Assembly (NCBI GenBank): GCA_021234155.1
Contig: JAJEKV010000663.1
Location: 1-64,000 of the forward strand
Direction: 5' to 3'
From: Isoetes taiwanensis
Taxonomy: Eukaryota > Streptophyta > Lycopodiopsida > Isoetales > Isoetaceae
Length of the DNA: 64,000 bases
This document shows positions 43,733 through 56,254 of the stretch, one piece after another. Within the stretch, counting starts at the first letter, position 1. Each line of letters starts with the position of its first letter. Below the pieces are notes generated by a model. The model saw only the letters and a program-made list of their open reading frames with translations, was not told where the DNA came from and ran no database searches. The translations under genes and the position numbers were made by a program.

Positions 43733-46700
43733 GTGTATGATAATTAAAACCTTGTCTATGATACAATAGGTCTAAATCAGAGTTATTGTTTAAATAATCG
43801 CGATCTAAAAGTCGTTAAATATTGCAAAGCTTAGAGTAAATATAATTGTACTATCGGAAGTAATGTATCCGATACTATGATAATGTTAATTCATAAATAT
43901 TACCTTAGGGTAATTATGTTAATCACATGCATTAAAGGAGCCAGCAAAAATCGGTTCAGGCATGTCGATTTGTGTAGATTAATTCTATGTAGATTTGTGT
44001 AGATTTCTATGTAGATTCTATGTAGATTTGTGTAAATTTGTGCCTTTAATATGTAGATTTCTATGGCTTTTTATTCTCTTCCTTGGGTCCTGCATTACCC
44101 TTGGAAGTATATCCCTAAGATGCACATAAGTATATCCGAATTCTATTTTCTATCTATATTTATAAGGACCCTGAGGTCATATAGCTATCCTTGGAAGGAA
44201 TTGCGTCCTTACGAAGGATTAATTAACATGCTACCTCACATTATCGTTGTTATTTAACTTATTTCCCTATGATACATATAATTTCTATTCAGTTATTAAG
44301 ATCTATATTTAACTATCTATAAGACACATTAAAGCTTATAATGCATGCACACACCTTACCTAAGGCTAGAACGCGTCCACCCATTGAGCCGGCGTCGAGT
44401 AATTTTGGAGATGACTTAGTCGTTGCATTGCTCTCATGGTTTTGCTCCACTTCTTTGGTGTAGTTAGCTATCATGTCGGTCTCGCACGTTGAAGGCCTCC
44501 TGAGCTATCTATCTATCTATCTTACGCTTTATTCGCTTCGGCCATTGCCGGAGTGAACTCTATTCTACGGTTCAGTCAATTCGGTGCAAGTACGTTCAAT
44601 CATAAGATTGAGCCCTCCCACTTTCTTCGAAAAGAAAATGGTCCTGCACCCCTTCAACGACGTTCATATCTATTCTCTCCCCTTAAGAGGTTATACGCTT
44701 CTTACTTAGCGCATTAAGTTACTAGCCTTAGCTAACATATATAACCACCTAAGATGGATATACATATTATGTTATCATTTATTTCAATATAGTTACGGGT
44801 TACCTACTTAGTTAGAACGATTCTAAACCACAAGGTTTTGTCATGACGACAATTCCTTTTGTCTCAAAAGACTATTTGATTACTATAATTCTTATTTTAG
44901 ATGTACCTTGCATGTACTATTCTTTTATTATTCTAGAGATTCCCCCTTTCTTAGTTATTTAAACTCTTGGAATATTCCTACCAATCGAATCGATGTCATC
45001 GTAACAAGTTGGCCGGACTTGTTAGATTACTTCTTTTCTTTCGGTTGGATTATTCTTTTGGAGATACTAGATTTATACATGGTCAACAATTATCCTAGTA
45101 ATGATTCCTTCTTAGCGGGGTGATCAATCTCACCAAGTGGTTTCAATATGTTGGATGTCTGTTAACAATCGTGTATAATTTTAGTTACTCCTATGCGTTT
45201 CCTTCCCAATTGGGCAATCCTTTCAACGAGAATATCCGGAATTGCCTTCTAATCCCAATATGGATGTTACCGTCCATACATTTAACCTACTAGGCCCCAT
45301 GGCCTTAGATGCTTGAGCTTGCTAGAAGCTCATCCATTCGTTGCCCGCTTGAAGCAGCAAGGTACGTTCTTCTGAGTCGCTCGATACTTCAATCCCCTTG
45401 ACGGTGGCTCCTCTTTGATGTAGAGGTTGACTTTATTCGTTAGAAGCCTCTCATTGCTGGTGGCTTGATGGTGTAGTTGATCACTTGAAATCTTCCATGC
45501 CGCTTTTCAAAAGCCTGAAGGTGGCGCCGTTGAAAAAAGATCTTTCATCTTGAACTTTTTGTCTTGGCAGCTGAAGGACGACTCTGTATCCGATGTTTCT
45601 TCGACTCCATCGATGTCTCATACGTCGAGTCCTCTTGTCGTTATCGTGTTGCCCGAAGAGTGTTGAGGATGTTGATTGCTTCACCCCTGCAATTGCCTGA
45701 CATCTCTTCCTTTGATCTGTTACGCTATGGGACGGAAGGAATAACAAGGGAACTATATATGCAACACATATGGCTTACATAATTACAATTACTACTAGAG
45801 CTACTAGGTCCCCCTTGTGCCTCCCTTCGAGTTGCACACCTACTCCTTGGCAATGTCATCGGTGTTCCTCCCGGTGCAATGGTATTGACGATATATATCC
45901 TCCTATTTGTACGTCAGCTCGTACTCCGGGGTAACTTGTTGATATACTTGGGCCCTCGGTATTTGTCGGCTATGGCACAACATGCTTTGCATCACATTCT
46001 AACTAAAGGTGTGCTGGTCGTTGATGCTTCGACATTTCAGTCTGCTTCCTGATCCTGTTCTCGGGCGGTAATTGTTCTCCCCTTCATGATACTTGAAGCT
46101 ATTTGGAGGCGTCTCTTGAGGCTGTGCGCGATTCCTTTGGCAATGCTCTTCTGGAGTTGTTCTCTTCTACGGTTGTTCTTTGAATTGTTCATCCTTGGGT
46201 TCACCAAGTTGCATGCAAGTCCGCGTGCAAGTCATCGGCTCGCCTCGCCTAGTTGCTTCTCCATCGAGCTTCCAAACTTCGTTGTTTGATCTCCTCGATC
46301 ACATGGCTTGGACGTTGTCACGTTCCACAGTACTATGCCGTCTTCTTGTCTTGAGGTACCTTCCGGTGGCTTGATTGTGCTCGTCAGTTTTGATCCTCCT
46401 GTTGCCTCTAGGGAGCTCGTGGAAGAAGTCGGTTGCTAGCACTTCTGCAGCTTTCAGTTCCTGACCTTTGTCCTTCTATGCATGTCGGTCTCTCTGTCAA
46501 GTAAAGCATCATGGCTCTCCTCCCTGCTGGCTATCTTGTCGGGATGATGGATCCTTATATCTGTGCAGCTTGACCCTTGAGTTGGAGAAGTACCTGCCTT
46601 AGGTATACTCTTGTCGTTGAATAGCCTGGCTATTATCTTGAATTCTCTTTTTGCCGAGGGTGCTTCAGTTGCTATCCTTGTCGTTAAGGTGTCGAATGCT

Positions 46701-47410
46701 TCTACCTTGGGCGTTTGATGTTCCACATGTCGGAGATACGATCGCCTTCTTTTCTTCTAATTACTGGTAGGAGTACCTGACGAAGCCATCACCTAGTTGT
46801 TGAAGGCATATCTCCTCGTCGCAGTGCACGTGCCTCTCCATCTAATACACGTGTCATAGCGCATCACCCTATATTACCACAAGGTTGAATTATGGTCGTC
46901 GAGATGTTGTCTTCTTAGTTGGCTCGTTGGTGTCGGGTCGTTCCTCCTTCTATTGTTGAGGCCACTCATGTCATAAGTTCGTCAAGTGTTGCCGCTGCCA
47001 CAAGAGGTAGTGTTGCATCCTGACGATGTCCTGGTGCAGCGCTGATGATCTTGACATGACCGGTGTTGTCTCTTGTTCTGACATTGGGTGGACGAGCAGT
47101 CTTCTACTTGAGGGCATTTCCCGAAGTGTTTGGAGTCGAAGGTGTGCTTGGCTCTGGTCGTTTCTCCCTCGTACTTGCTCTTCCATTTTGATCTTGGGCT
47201 ATAGTTGTGCTTCCTTGCTTCCTCTTTTGGTAGTCGAAGTGAAGGAGCTTCCTGATCTAAGCGATAAATCCGTAAAACATGACTTTAAACTCATGTTTCT
47301 CCACTATATCCGTGAGCACCCGAGATATACAATAGACATATACGCATTTACATTGGGATTTTAATTCATCCACTTTTCCAAAACAATTACGAAGATCTAC
47401 TTAAATGTTT
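43733..47410. other. unassigned sequence between element B and Helitron 2
   Basis: 43965-44060 is a minisatellite of TCTATGTAGATTTGTGTAGA. 44503-44523 is (TATC)n. From 44340 on, base composition becomes more GC-rich and minus-strand frames look weakly protein-like, for example 46726-46454 (EAFDTLTTRIATEAPSAKRE) and 47186-46971, but no domain is recognisable. It may be an eroded retroelement read right to left. Confidence 0.3.
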
Positions 47411-47536
47411 ATACTCCTTTAGGGTTTCCCTAATAATAAATCTAGTAATGGTACCCAGCCATTACTAGATGGTACCCAGCCATTTCCCAGCCATTACTAA
47501 AATTTACTAAATTTCCCAGCCATTTTGTTTATCTAG
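47411..47536. repeat. duplicated Helitron 3' ends and flank repeat
   Basis: TACTCCTTTAGGGTTTCCCT at 47412-47431 recurs exactly at 49527-49546 on the other side of Helitron 2. Between it and the Helitron hairpin, TCTAGTAATGGTACCCAGCC and shorter pieces (TTTCCCAGCCATT) recur several times, all fragments of the Helitron 3' end. Confidence 0.8.
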
Positions 47537-49526
47537 TAATGGTACCCAGCCTTGCTGGGCATAAATTAGGAACCTTTAATTTCTTTCTTTTTTTATTCTC
47601 CCTTTTTTTTTTCCTAACCCCCTTCTTCCTCCCTTTGCCTTCCCTTTCCCCTTCCCCTTTTTTCTTTCTCTTTTTCTTATCAGCTTTTTCCCTTCCTTTT
47701 TATGTTTCCCCGCTCTTCCCATTTTTCCACTACTTTTTTTCCCTTTCCTTTTCCCCTTCCTCTTCCTTTTCCTTTTCCTTTTCTCTTTCCCGTTTCTCAT
47801 GCATTTTTTTCGTTCTCTTTTGCTTACCTTTTCATGTGCCCTTTTCTTCCTTTCCCCACCCTCTTCCTCTTGATCACGTGCCCTTTTCCCCATCTCTTTT
47901 CCCATTTCTCTCTCCCCTTTTCCTCATGCTCTTTTTGCTTTCCCTTCTCCTTTTTCCGCTTCCCTTTTCCTTTCAACTTTCCATTCCCTTTTCATACTTT
48001 TCCCACCCTTTTGCTTTCCGCTGTTCCCTTTTTCCCTTTCCTTTCTCTTTCCTCTTCCTTTACATTTACCCTTTCCCGTTCCCTTTCCCTTTTCATATGC
48101 CTCTTTCCTTCTTTCCCCATCCTCTTTCATGTACCCTTTTTCCTTCTTTCCCCATCCTCTTCCCCCTTTTCCCCTTTCCACTTTCTCCTTTCTTGTTTCT
48201 TTTTTCTTTTCCCTTTCCCATACTCTTTTTCCCTTTCTTTTTTCTATTTCCTCACCCTTTCCCTCTTCCCTTTTTTCTCGTGCCCTTTTCTCCTTCCTCT
48301 TTTCCTATTCCTTGCTCCCTACCCTTTGTCTATTCTATTTTCCCCCCACCCTTTTCCTCCTTTTTTCATCCTTTCCCTCCTCCTTTTTCTCGATGCTCTT
48401 TTTGCTTCCCTTTTTCTCTTTCTTCACCCTTTCTCTCTTCCTTTTTTTTCACGCCCTTTCCTTTTTTCTCTTTTTCTCGTTCCCTTTTCCCAAGTTCTCT
48501 TTTGCCCTTTTCCCCCTCTCTTTTCCTTTTTACTTTCTTTTTTCCCATGGACTTTGCAACCTTTTCTTATTTTCCCTTACCTTTTTCTCTTTTTCTCACC
48601 CTTACATCTACCCTTCTCGCGGTGCCCTTTTTCCTTTCCCTTTCCCCCTCGCCTATTCTATTGCTTTTTCTATTTCCTTTTATCTTTCCCTTTTTCCTTT
48701 TCCCCTTTTCTTTCCTTTTTCCTCTTACCTTCCTTTTCCCTTTTCCCTTTCATCGTTTTTCCTTTTCCCTTCCCCTTTTCCTTTTCCCTTTTCCCTTTTC
48801 CTTTTCCCTTTCATCGTTTTTCCTTTTCCCTTCCCCTTTTCCTTTTCCCTTTTCCCTTTTCCCTTTCATCGTTTTTCCTTTTCCCTTCCCCTTTTTCTTT
48901 TCCCTTTTCCCTTTTCCCTTTTCCCTTTTCCCTTTTCCCCTTTCTTCGTTTTCCTTTTCCCTTCCCTTTTCCTTTTCCCTTTTCCCTTTCATCGTTTTCC
49001 CTTTTTCTTTCCCCTTTTTCTTTTCCCTTTTCCCTTTCATCGTTTTCCCTTTTCCCTTCCCCTTTTTCTTTTCCCTTTTCCCTTTTTCCTTTCATCGTTT
49101 TTCCTTTTCCCTTCCCCTTTTCCTTTTTCCCTTTTCTCTTTTCCTTTTTCCCTTTCATCGTTTTCCTTTTCCCTTCCCCTTTTCCTTTTCCCTTTTCCCT
49201 TTTTCCCTTTCATCGTTTTCCTTTTCCCTTTTCCTTTTCCTTTTCCTTTTCCCTTTTCCCTTTCATCGTTTTTCCTTTTCCCTTCCCTTTTCCCTTTTCC
49301 TTTTCCCTTTTCCCTTTTCCCTTTCATCGTTTTTCCTTTTCTTTTTCCTTTTCCCTTTTTCTTTTTCCTTTTCTTTTCCCTTTTCCCTTTCATATTGAAG
49401 CCATAGTCAAGATGAAATTTTAGTTGAAGACACGCACACATCATCTCCACCATTGGTCAATCAAATCCTCGACCGTCCGATTTAGGGCTCCATTGAAGAC
49501 ACACGCTATAATTTTATAATATAAGA
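47533..49526 (-). mobile_element. Helitron 2 (minus strand)
   Basis: On the minus strand it starts TCTTATATTATAAAATTATA after host A (49527 complement). It continues with GGAGCCCTAAATCGGACGG and ends with hairpin GCCCAGCAAGGCTGGGT then ACCATTACTAG. The base after CTAG is A rather than the expected T, and extra copies of the end follow, so the 3' boundary was rearranged. The interior is a 1.8 kb tract that is purine-only on the element's sense strand. No coding capacity. Confidence 0.75.
47576..49395 (-). repeat. purine (plus-strand pyrimidine) tract of Helitron 2 with ~60-bp repeats
   Basis: C/T only on the plus strand. 48740-49395 is a minisatellite punctuated by TTTCATCGTTTTCC roughly every 60 bp. 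Huge Phe/Pro/Ser frames on the plus strand (up to 619 codons, 47539-49398) and Lys/Glu frames on the minus strand reflect composition only. Confidence 0.9.
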
Positions 49527-49549
49527 TACTCCTTTAGGGTTTCCCTTCC

Positions 49550-51060
49550 TCCTATCGCGTTTGATTCTTCGGTTTTGCCGCCTCTTCTTCGTTCTGGTTG
49601 ACTCCGGAATTCCTTGAGATGCTGCTACTATTGTTGAGCTTCATGTCTGATCCGAGCTGATCACCTCAAGTTGCGAAGAGTGTTCGTCGATGTGATCCCT
49701 TGAAAAAGATGCTCCTCCTTATTGTGTATGTTCGTCGCGAGGAATGCGGTAACCGCCACGCCCCTACATCGCGGTGTGTCGTTGCAAGATTGCTGATTTG
49801 GCGGTGCCATTGATCGAGCTTGAGTAGGGTCACCGGCCGGCTGTACTTGATCGGGCATTCTTGAATATCTTGAAGCTCGAGATCGTGGTCGGTAGGCGGG
49901 GCATTGTGATTCCTCCGCAGGTTGAATTTCCGGTCGACTCGTTGTTTGGGCTTTGCTTCATTCCGGTGGCTCTCCCGCGTCGGGAAGTGTGGTCATCTCC
50001 ATTGCCCCTACCATGGCTCCTTCTTCTGGTCGCCTTTATGCGTGATTTGTACCTCGGCTGGCTAGGTCGTCTCCTCGAATCCTTTGGGTCCTAAACCATT
50101 CGAAGTCTCGCACTCCTTGGCTGACGTAGTAAAGCCGTCCTTCCTTTGGTTTTTAGGTGTTCCTGGGTCCGGAATTCCTATTTGAGCAGAATATTCTCCT
50201 CCTTGATCTTGCCCCTAGTGCTGATATAGGCCTTCGAGTCGGAGATGTTCCTTGATATGCGTCTCCTCCCCCTCATGGTCTTCTACTTTTTGGAACCGAT
50301 GAAAGTTCTCCTGCTGGTGCGAGGTAGCTGGAAGCTTGTCTTGATTAGCCTTAGGTGCTTTGTTGTTGCTTAGCTTGGTTGCTCTTTTGTTGACGTTGCA
50401 TGACGTTGCTTGAGCTGCTGGCCTGCAAGGTCATGGTGGTCTTCCCTCCAGTTTCTATACGCTCCTGTGTCGCCATGACTTCTCTCCTCGACGGAAGATT
50501 ATGCCCTCTGGCCCTAGCTCGTGATGCTAACGCGGCATCGATGTCTAACGCCTTCCCCGCACCTATATTTTTTGCCTTGCATTCTTCCATTTGAAACTCA
50601 TGTGCGGCCGAAGTTGGTGAAGGCGTCGAGATCCTCTTTCTGATGCGAGCTCGTGGACGTGGTAGCCGGGAGGTTGACATCTAGAAGATTCTTGATGCCG
50701 TTGGTTACCAAATATTCTTCCCATTTGATGAAGATTGTGATAGGCCAGTGGTGTCCTGTTCTACTCGTTTGTCGGTTGAGGTGTTTGTCGTTGTGCTTCC
50801 CTCTCTTGCCCCTGCTTTTTTCGGTCTCCTCTCCTTATCCGTTTGTACATCGGCTGGGACCTTGATGTCTTCAAGAAGTTGCGCCTCTAGCTCATCTGTG
50901 GCTCTGGCCCTGTACTTCGAAAGCAACTCTCGTATATCCTAGAGTCTAAGGGTCTACCTGGAGGGCTCTCCTACAACATTCTAGGCTCTATAAGCAAGCA
51001 AGATGGCTCGAACTGCATTACTGGAGACATATCTATAATCTCCAAGTCTATGGACATTAG
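49550..51060 (-). other. unassigned sequence right of Helitron 2
   Basis: Minus-strand frames 50926-50705 (LSKYRARATDELEAQLLEDI) and 50680-50351 (ARIRKRISTPSPTSAAHEFQ) are hydrophilic and could be part of a gag-like or plant-specific protein also represented left of Helitron 2. No domain is recognised. Confidence 0.3.
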
Positions 51061-51660
51061 GACGTGTGGTATGGCATGAAATGAGGGTTGTTTTGCAAAA
51101 CATCCATGATGTTTGAGGCATACTCTAAGGTCTTAGCAAAGTTGGTTTGAGGGAGGGGTCCAATATCTACACATGGAGTGACTTGAGCAGCTCTAGACTC
51201 TAGCTCCTTTCTAAGTATCCTGGCAATAGGGAGTGTCAATGTGGCGGCTATATAAGTCAAACTCTATTAGAAGGACGCAGAATTAGGTCAGGGTTTACGC
51301 CTTGGCCATGAGCAGAGGTGATGTACGAAGAGTTGGACTTGGGTTGCTATGCTGAGGTCTAGATGACTATAACAAAGGGGTGTTCTTGGGAACTTCTATG
51401 TAGGAGTAAGGCATCAGATTTGAGCCGAGAGCAATACTTGCGAGCTACTAATGGGGTATGCTTCTATCTACAAACAAACTACAGTTTGGAAAAACAATTC
51501 AAGGGTTTGAGCAATTTTGGTCATTTTGAGATGGGGTTTGACATTTCTATCCTAATTTGAGATCATAAATGGATTCTAGGCTGTCTAAGGGTCCTAAAGC
51601 AACAAATTTCAGGCGATTTGGAGCTCTGTAGCTCAAGTTATGGAGGTTCAAAATTTGGAG

Positions 51661-51727
51661 GTCTCACACATTGCGCCCAGCCCGAAAATGAGATTTTCAT
51701 TATCTGTCCTGGCGCGACGTGTGAGAC
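51661..51727. repeat. hairpin repeat, copy 1
   Basis: GTCTCACACATTGCGCCCAG pairs with CTGGCGCGACGTGTGAGAC across about 28 bp. A second copy lies 145 bp downstream. Confidence 0.75.
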
Positions 51728-51872
51728 ATTGGCTCAAAATGGGTTAAACTTGTCCAATTTGGGTGATATAAGGGTCTAATCCTACTTATCTCGTCGAGTA
51801 GGCAGAATGGACCCCTTATTTGGTCGATTTGGAGCAGTTTTGGGCACTTTTGGGGCATGGTCTCACAGCATG

Positions 51873-51939
51873 GTCTCACACGTTGCGCCCAGACCGATAA
51901 TGAACTTTTCATTTTCTGTCCTGGCACGACGTGTGAGAC
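51873..51939. repeat. hairpin repeat, copy 2
   Basis: GTCTCACACGTTGCGCCCAG pairs with CTGGCACGACGTGTGAGAC. The loop region (AATGA...TTTTCATT...TCTGTC) is also conserved with copy 1. Confidence 0.75.
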
Positions 51940-52050
51940 ATCCTCTCAAATTGGCCTAGGATATCTGTTTTGACTAAAACAAAAGCTAAAACTTACTAAC
52001 TCAATTTAATTAAGTAACTTTATACACTTATAATTTACTCTAAAACACCA

Positions 52051-52595
52051 TTAGGGATTTTTTGAGATCATAAAAGGGCCTTCTAAGAACTGCTGACTAA
52101 GCTACATGAACTACCAATCAGAAAACAGAACTGGTAATCCAGTCAGCAAAACAGTTATAACTAACTCACTGGATCGCATTTTCTAGCATAAGTGTTGATA
52201 GAAAAGTCCAAATGAGCTCTTGTTTGGTGCAATAGATAGATCTCATTGAGATCTTTCCAACCTTGGGGGTTTGCATATCTTTTAGCCCCGTAGGATAGTA
52301 AAAAATGGTAAAAACTATATTTTTTGGAGTTTTGACAATCATAAGTGATTAAAATATATGCAAAGCACCTAAGATTGGAAAGATCTCAATGAGATCTATC
52401 TATTGCACTAAACGAGAGCTCATTTGGACTTTTCTATCAATAGTTAAACTAGAAAATGTGATCCAGTGAGTTAGTTATAACAGTTTTGCTGACTGGACCC
52501 GTCAGGCTCTGATTTCTGATTGGTAGTTCATTTATCTTCATTTGGCTTAGTTGGCATATTTTGAAGGCCCTTTTTTAATCTCAAAAAAACCCTAA
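52051..52595. mobile_element. foldback element with ~220-bp arms
   Basis: Left arm 52051-52267 (TTAGGGATTTTTTGAGATCA to ATCTTTCCAACCTTGG) is the reverse complement of right arm 52368-52595, at roughly 85-90% identity by eye, with a loop of about 100 bp. Landmarks are TCTCATTGAGATCTTTCCAA / TTGGAAAGATCTCAATGAGA and AACTAACTCACTGGATC / GATCCAGTGAGTTAGTT. It has no coding capacity and could be a MITE or the hairpin part of a larger retroelement leader. Confidence 0.75.
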
Positions 52596-52699
52596 TGTTT
52601 GTATTAAACAAATTTTATCATTTACGAAATTAATAAGGCTCAGCTTTGATATGACTGGCTAAGTGCATATCTTTCTTCATTAGAGTTACTCCCTTGGCG

Positions 52700-54715
52700 T
52701 GTACTGTGCAGGCTGTTGAGTCTTCAAAATGTTGGACCAGCTTCTTGTTGCCCCTTGAAGTGGCAACATGAAGAAGAAATGAAGATATGAAGAAAATTCT
52801 AAGTATTGGAGAAGCTATTAAGGAAAGGTATCAGGCTGAAAGAGAATCTAGGCCAGGTGAGTACCCCTGCCAAATCCTTTAGCCAAAATTAGCCATCCTT
52901 GATTTTTCCCAAATTTTTTGAGCCTATCTCCCATTTCTCCTTGAATTTCCCCTATCGCTAGCCAAATATGCTTCTAAAGATGCCTAAAAATCCCAAAATG
53001 CCAAAAAATCTATACCTTTGCCAAGTGGCATCCTAGTCATCATCCAAAAGTGCCAAAGATGTCAAAAAGTCAAGTGAAAGTCAAAATAGAAAGTCAAAAG
53101 GCACACTTTCCAAAAATACCCTTGCCACGTCATCAAGAGTCAAAATGCCACCTAGGATGGCCACCTTGCTCACAAAAATGCTTTGTCATCCAACTTTGGT
53201 TATATCTTTTGCCACTTTGGGTCAAAATCATGCCACCTCATCAAAAATATCAAGGGGCATTTAAAATTTCGAAAAATCCACTTAGGCAAAAGCCATGTTT
53301 GACCTTGCCACATCATCCTTCATTATGCCAAGTCATCATTTCATCATATCCAGTCACCATTGATTCACCTTTTTTAGCCAAAAAATCAAAGTGCCATTTT
53401 CCAAAATTTGACCACCTCACCATGTTGCCCCAATGAAAATATGCCACCTGGCACAAAAAATTTCCAAAAAAGACCTTATATAGACCCTTTAATTCCAATT
53501 CTTGGGAATCGTGCCCTTTGAGAAAATGTAAAAAAAAAAAAAAATTGTCCTATTCTACCACCCCCCCTGACCTAGATTCCTTTTCAGCCCAATCACCCCC
53601 CTCTCCACGTGGCTCACCCGGCGTGTGGGGCGGTGGAGGCACCGAATCCCACGGGCAAGACACGTCAATTTAAGAGTTTGCGTGGATCGAGCTATATATA
53701 CCGGAAATGACTTTTTGATTTAGGCTCGTGGGATATATCCACCAAGAAAATCCGCCAAGATCCATTAGGGTTCTATGATTCTCGGCTTCCCCGACACTTT
53801 GAGTGATGCGTAGCAAGTTCGCCGATCATGATCGACTCCTCGGAACCAATCGAATCATGAAGAGGATGCCGAATTAATGGAGACCATGCCAAGAACGTAA
53901 TATTGCCTATTTTTGGGAAAGAAGAGTTCGCGGGCCATATGCACAAATTGGAGCTCTAACTACCCCCGACACGTGTCTATAAAGATGATCCGAGCCGTAT
54001 TCCACACGAGGAGAGGAGATTTTTGATTAGAAACCCGCCCTTGTTCTTGAAAGCCAAGATTTTTGAAGTTCTGATACAAATTCTATTTCAGAGTGATCAA
54101 ATGGATTACCCGACAAGTTGTATTATGTTCCTAAGATAATCGAGAAAAGTTTTCTTGAGCAATCCATGGTGTTTCCCCTTTCTTCAATCGATTGAAGTTT
54201 TTTTTCAAAAAAATTAGGGTTTCCCATTTTTTATGTGCCAGTCCACTTCTGGCGAACTTTGCCACGAATTTCCCACCAATCTTGATCAACAAATGAGTTG
54301 AAATCAATTCAAGTTATCTGATATTATCTAGATTTAGCTAAACAAATAGCTATTCTGCCAGAATTTGCTCAAATATTTCATTTGCATTCAAAGGAAGTTT
54401 GACTGCATCCCAAAGTTTTTTCTTCAATCATTTTCACCACTTTGTTACAGAAAACATCCCAGTCATACACCTGCATTCACATATCACCTTATTTCCTCAC
54501 ATTTGCACCTCTTTTCTCATCTTTTCACATCCCCTCACCACACCTTTGGCTCTCTGCCCCCTAAACACAGAATTTGGCAAGTATCTTTTAGGAAATCCCA
54601 CAATTTAGAGATTTGTGCATCACAGTTTTTGCAAGGATTCTGTGAAAGGCAACATCTTTTGGAGGTCCTACCGGGATTCTCTAAAAAACTCTTGCAAAAA
54701 AACTTGAGAGCCCTC
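52700..54715 (+). promoter_or_regulatory. probable LTR/leader of the Ty3-type element
   Basis: Sequence style typical of plant Ty3 LTRs and leaders: GCCACGTCATCAAGAGTC repeats, a candidate TATA box CCTTATATAGACCC at about 53474, and another TATATATA near 53692. I could not find a matching second LTR or a primer-binding site, so boundaries are unknown. Confidence 0.3.
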
Positions 54716-55905
54716 ATGGTGAGGCACCCAAGGAAGACTGGTACAGATATGGATGGTGATGGAGAGCCTAGCCATGCTGAAGATATGCCTCTGGAGCCTG
54801 GGTTGGCAGCAGCAGCAGCGCCAGCAGCAGCAGCACCTCTAGGCAACTATGCTGACCCTATCTTCAGGTTGGAGACGCCTCCTTCACAGCCTCTTTATGA
54901 CAGAAAGAAACCCCTGGAGGTATTTCTAAACTCATTTGATGATTATTTTAGGAATCATGCTCCTAGAGGTATGACTAAGTTGGAATTGTTCAAGCTTTCT
55001 TTATCTGATGATCTTGCTACTAAATGGTTTAACACTCAAAGAAAGATTTATGGTGTTCACACATTTGAAGAGATGAGGAGCAGATTCATTGATAGGTTTG
55101 GCGACCTGTGACTCCCGAAACTTTGCTTCAAAGAATCGTGATTCTCTTTCTATTAGAAGTGATGAAAGCATAGAAGCTTATGTTGATAGATTTGGAGAGC
55201 ATGTGATAAAGTGTGAGTCAAAGGGTGTAGATAATCCTCCTTTGCATTTGATCACCGCTTTTTGCATGGTTTGAAGTTCAGACCTCCGCATTTTACAAGA
55301 AGTTAATGAAAATACATCAACAACAACGTTTTGAGACATTACCAAGGGTATTTTCCAAAGCAATTGAGATCAGCAGGCTAAGGGCTGCATTTTCTACTTT
55401 TGAGCACGTTGATCTTGATTATTTCAATGATTTAGAGACTAACTATGAACCTCAGGTGTACAAAGTGAAGAAGAAAAATTCTTTTGAAGAAGATATGAGA
55501 GAAGAGATTTCTAAGTTGCAAGCTACTAACCTTAAAATTGCAACTGAACATGCCAGGACTGCAGAGACACTTATGGAGGTTACCAAGCAACTCTCTGAGC
55601 TCAAGAAGGCTCCAGCACCCAGAGATGAGGCATCCGATTTCAAGTCTTCAGATTCTACACAAAGTAGAAAACATTGTACCTACTGTAAGAAATCAGGCCA
55701 TTCAGAAAGTAGTTGCTGGTCCAAGCCTTGCCCTAGATGTGATAGAAAGGGCCACACTGGTAAGGAGTGCCCTGTGTGTTCATATTGTAAAGAAACAGGC
55801 CATTATAAAGACAAAGTGTGGATCAAAGAGTATATGTTGAAAGATAAAGGTAAGATCAGATGCATCCTCTTCTCATGCTGTTTCTCTGATTACAGTAGAA
55901 GGAGG
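54716..55905 (+). pseudogene. Ty3-type gag with zinc knuckles, frameshifted
   Basis: The likely start is ATG 54716 (MVRHPRKTGTDMDGDGEP). A short Ala run from (CAG)n at about 54806-54838 follows, then the capsid core: KPLEVFLNSFDDYFRNHAP, GMTKLELFKLSLSDDLATKW, FEEMRSRFIDRFGDL. It frameshifts near 55105 (SIEAYVDRFGEHVIKCES continues in another frame) and again near 55275. The C-terminal part (55306-55905) has a coiled-coil-like stretch and zinc knuckles CTYCKKSGHSESSC and CPRCDRKGHTGKEC. A third, CSYCKETGHYKDKV, lacks its last Cys, at a site where a CTGG spelling could have been misread. Confidence 0.75.
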
Positions 55906-56254
55906 TGATGAACTTCGAAGAGAAGAAGAGGTCTTGGCTGCTGGTACTCCCTATAGCCTAAGATCCAGACCTCAGCAAGCCAACATGCCTAGAAATAGCA
56001 TAGCTCCTCTGCCCTCTATGATTCTGAGCCGGTTTCACCTCAAAATGACAGGGCCTTTGTGTTAGGTGAAGTTGACCAGGTGTTGAAGTCTACTAGAGTC
56101 ACCCTAGATGTTTTGACCTTGTTAAGAATAGCACCTTCCTATAGAGAGCGTGTCAAAACACTTATAGAGGAGAATTCAGAACCTATTGTCCACAACATTT
56201 CTAGAGTTGGGAAAGACCCTGGTATATTCTCATGTGAAGCTCAAGTCGGTTGTA

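Noticed and set aside
47539-49423. Plus-strand open frames of 619, 573 and 425 codons
   Set aside because: They are made only of Phe, Pro, Ser and Leu because the DNA is C/T-only; all three frames are open at once, and there is no domain.
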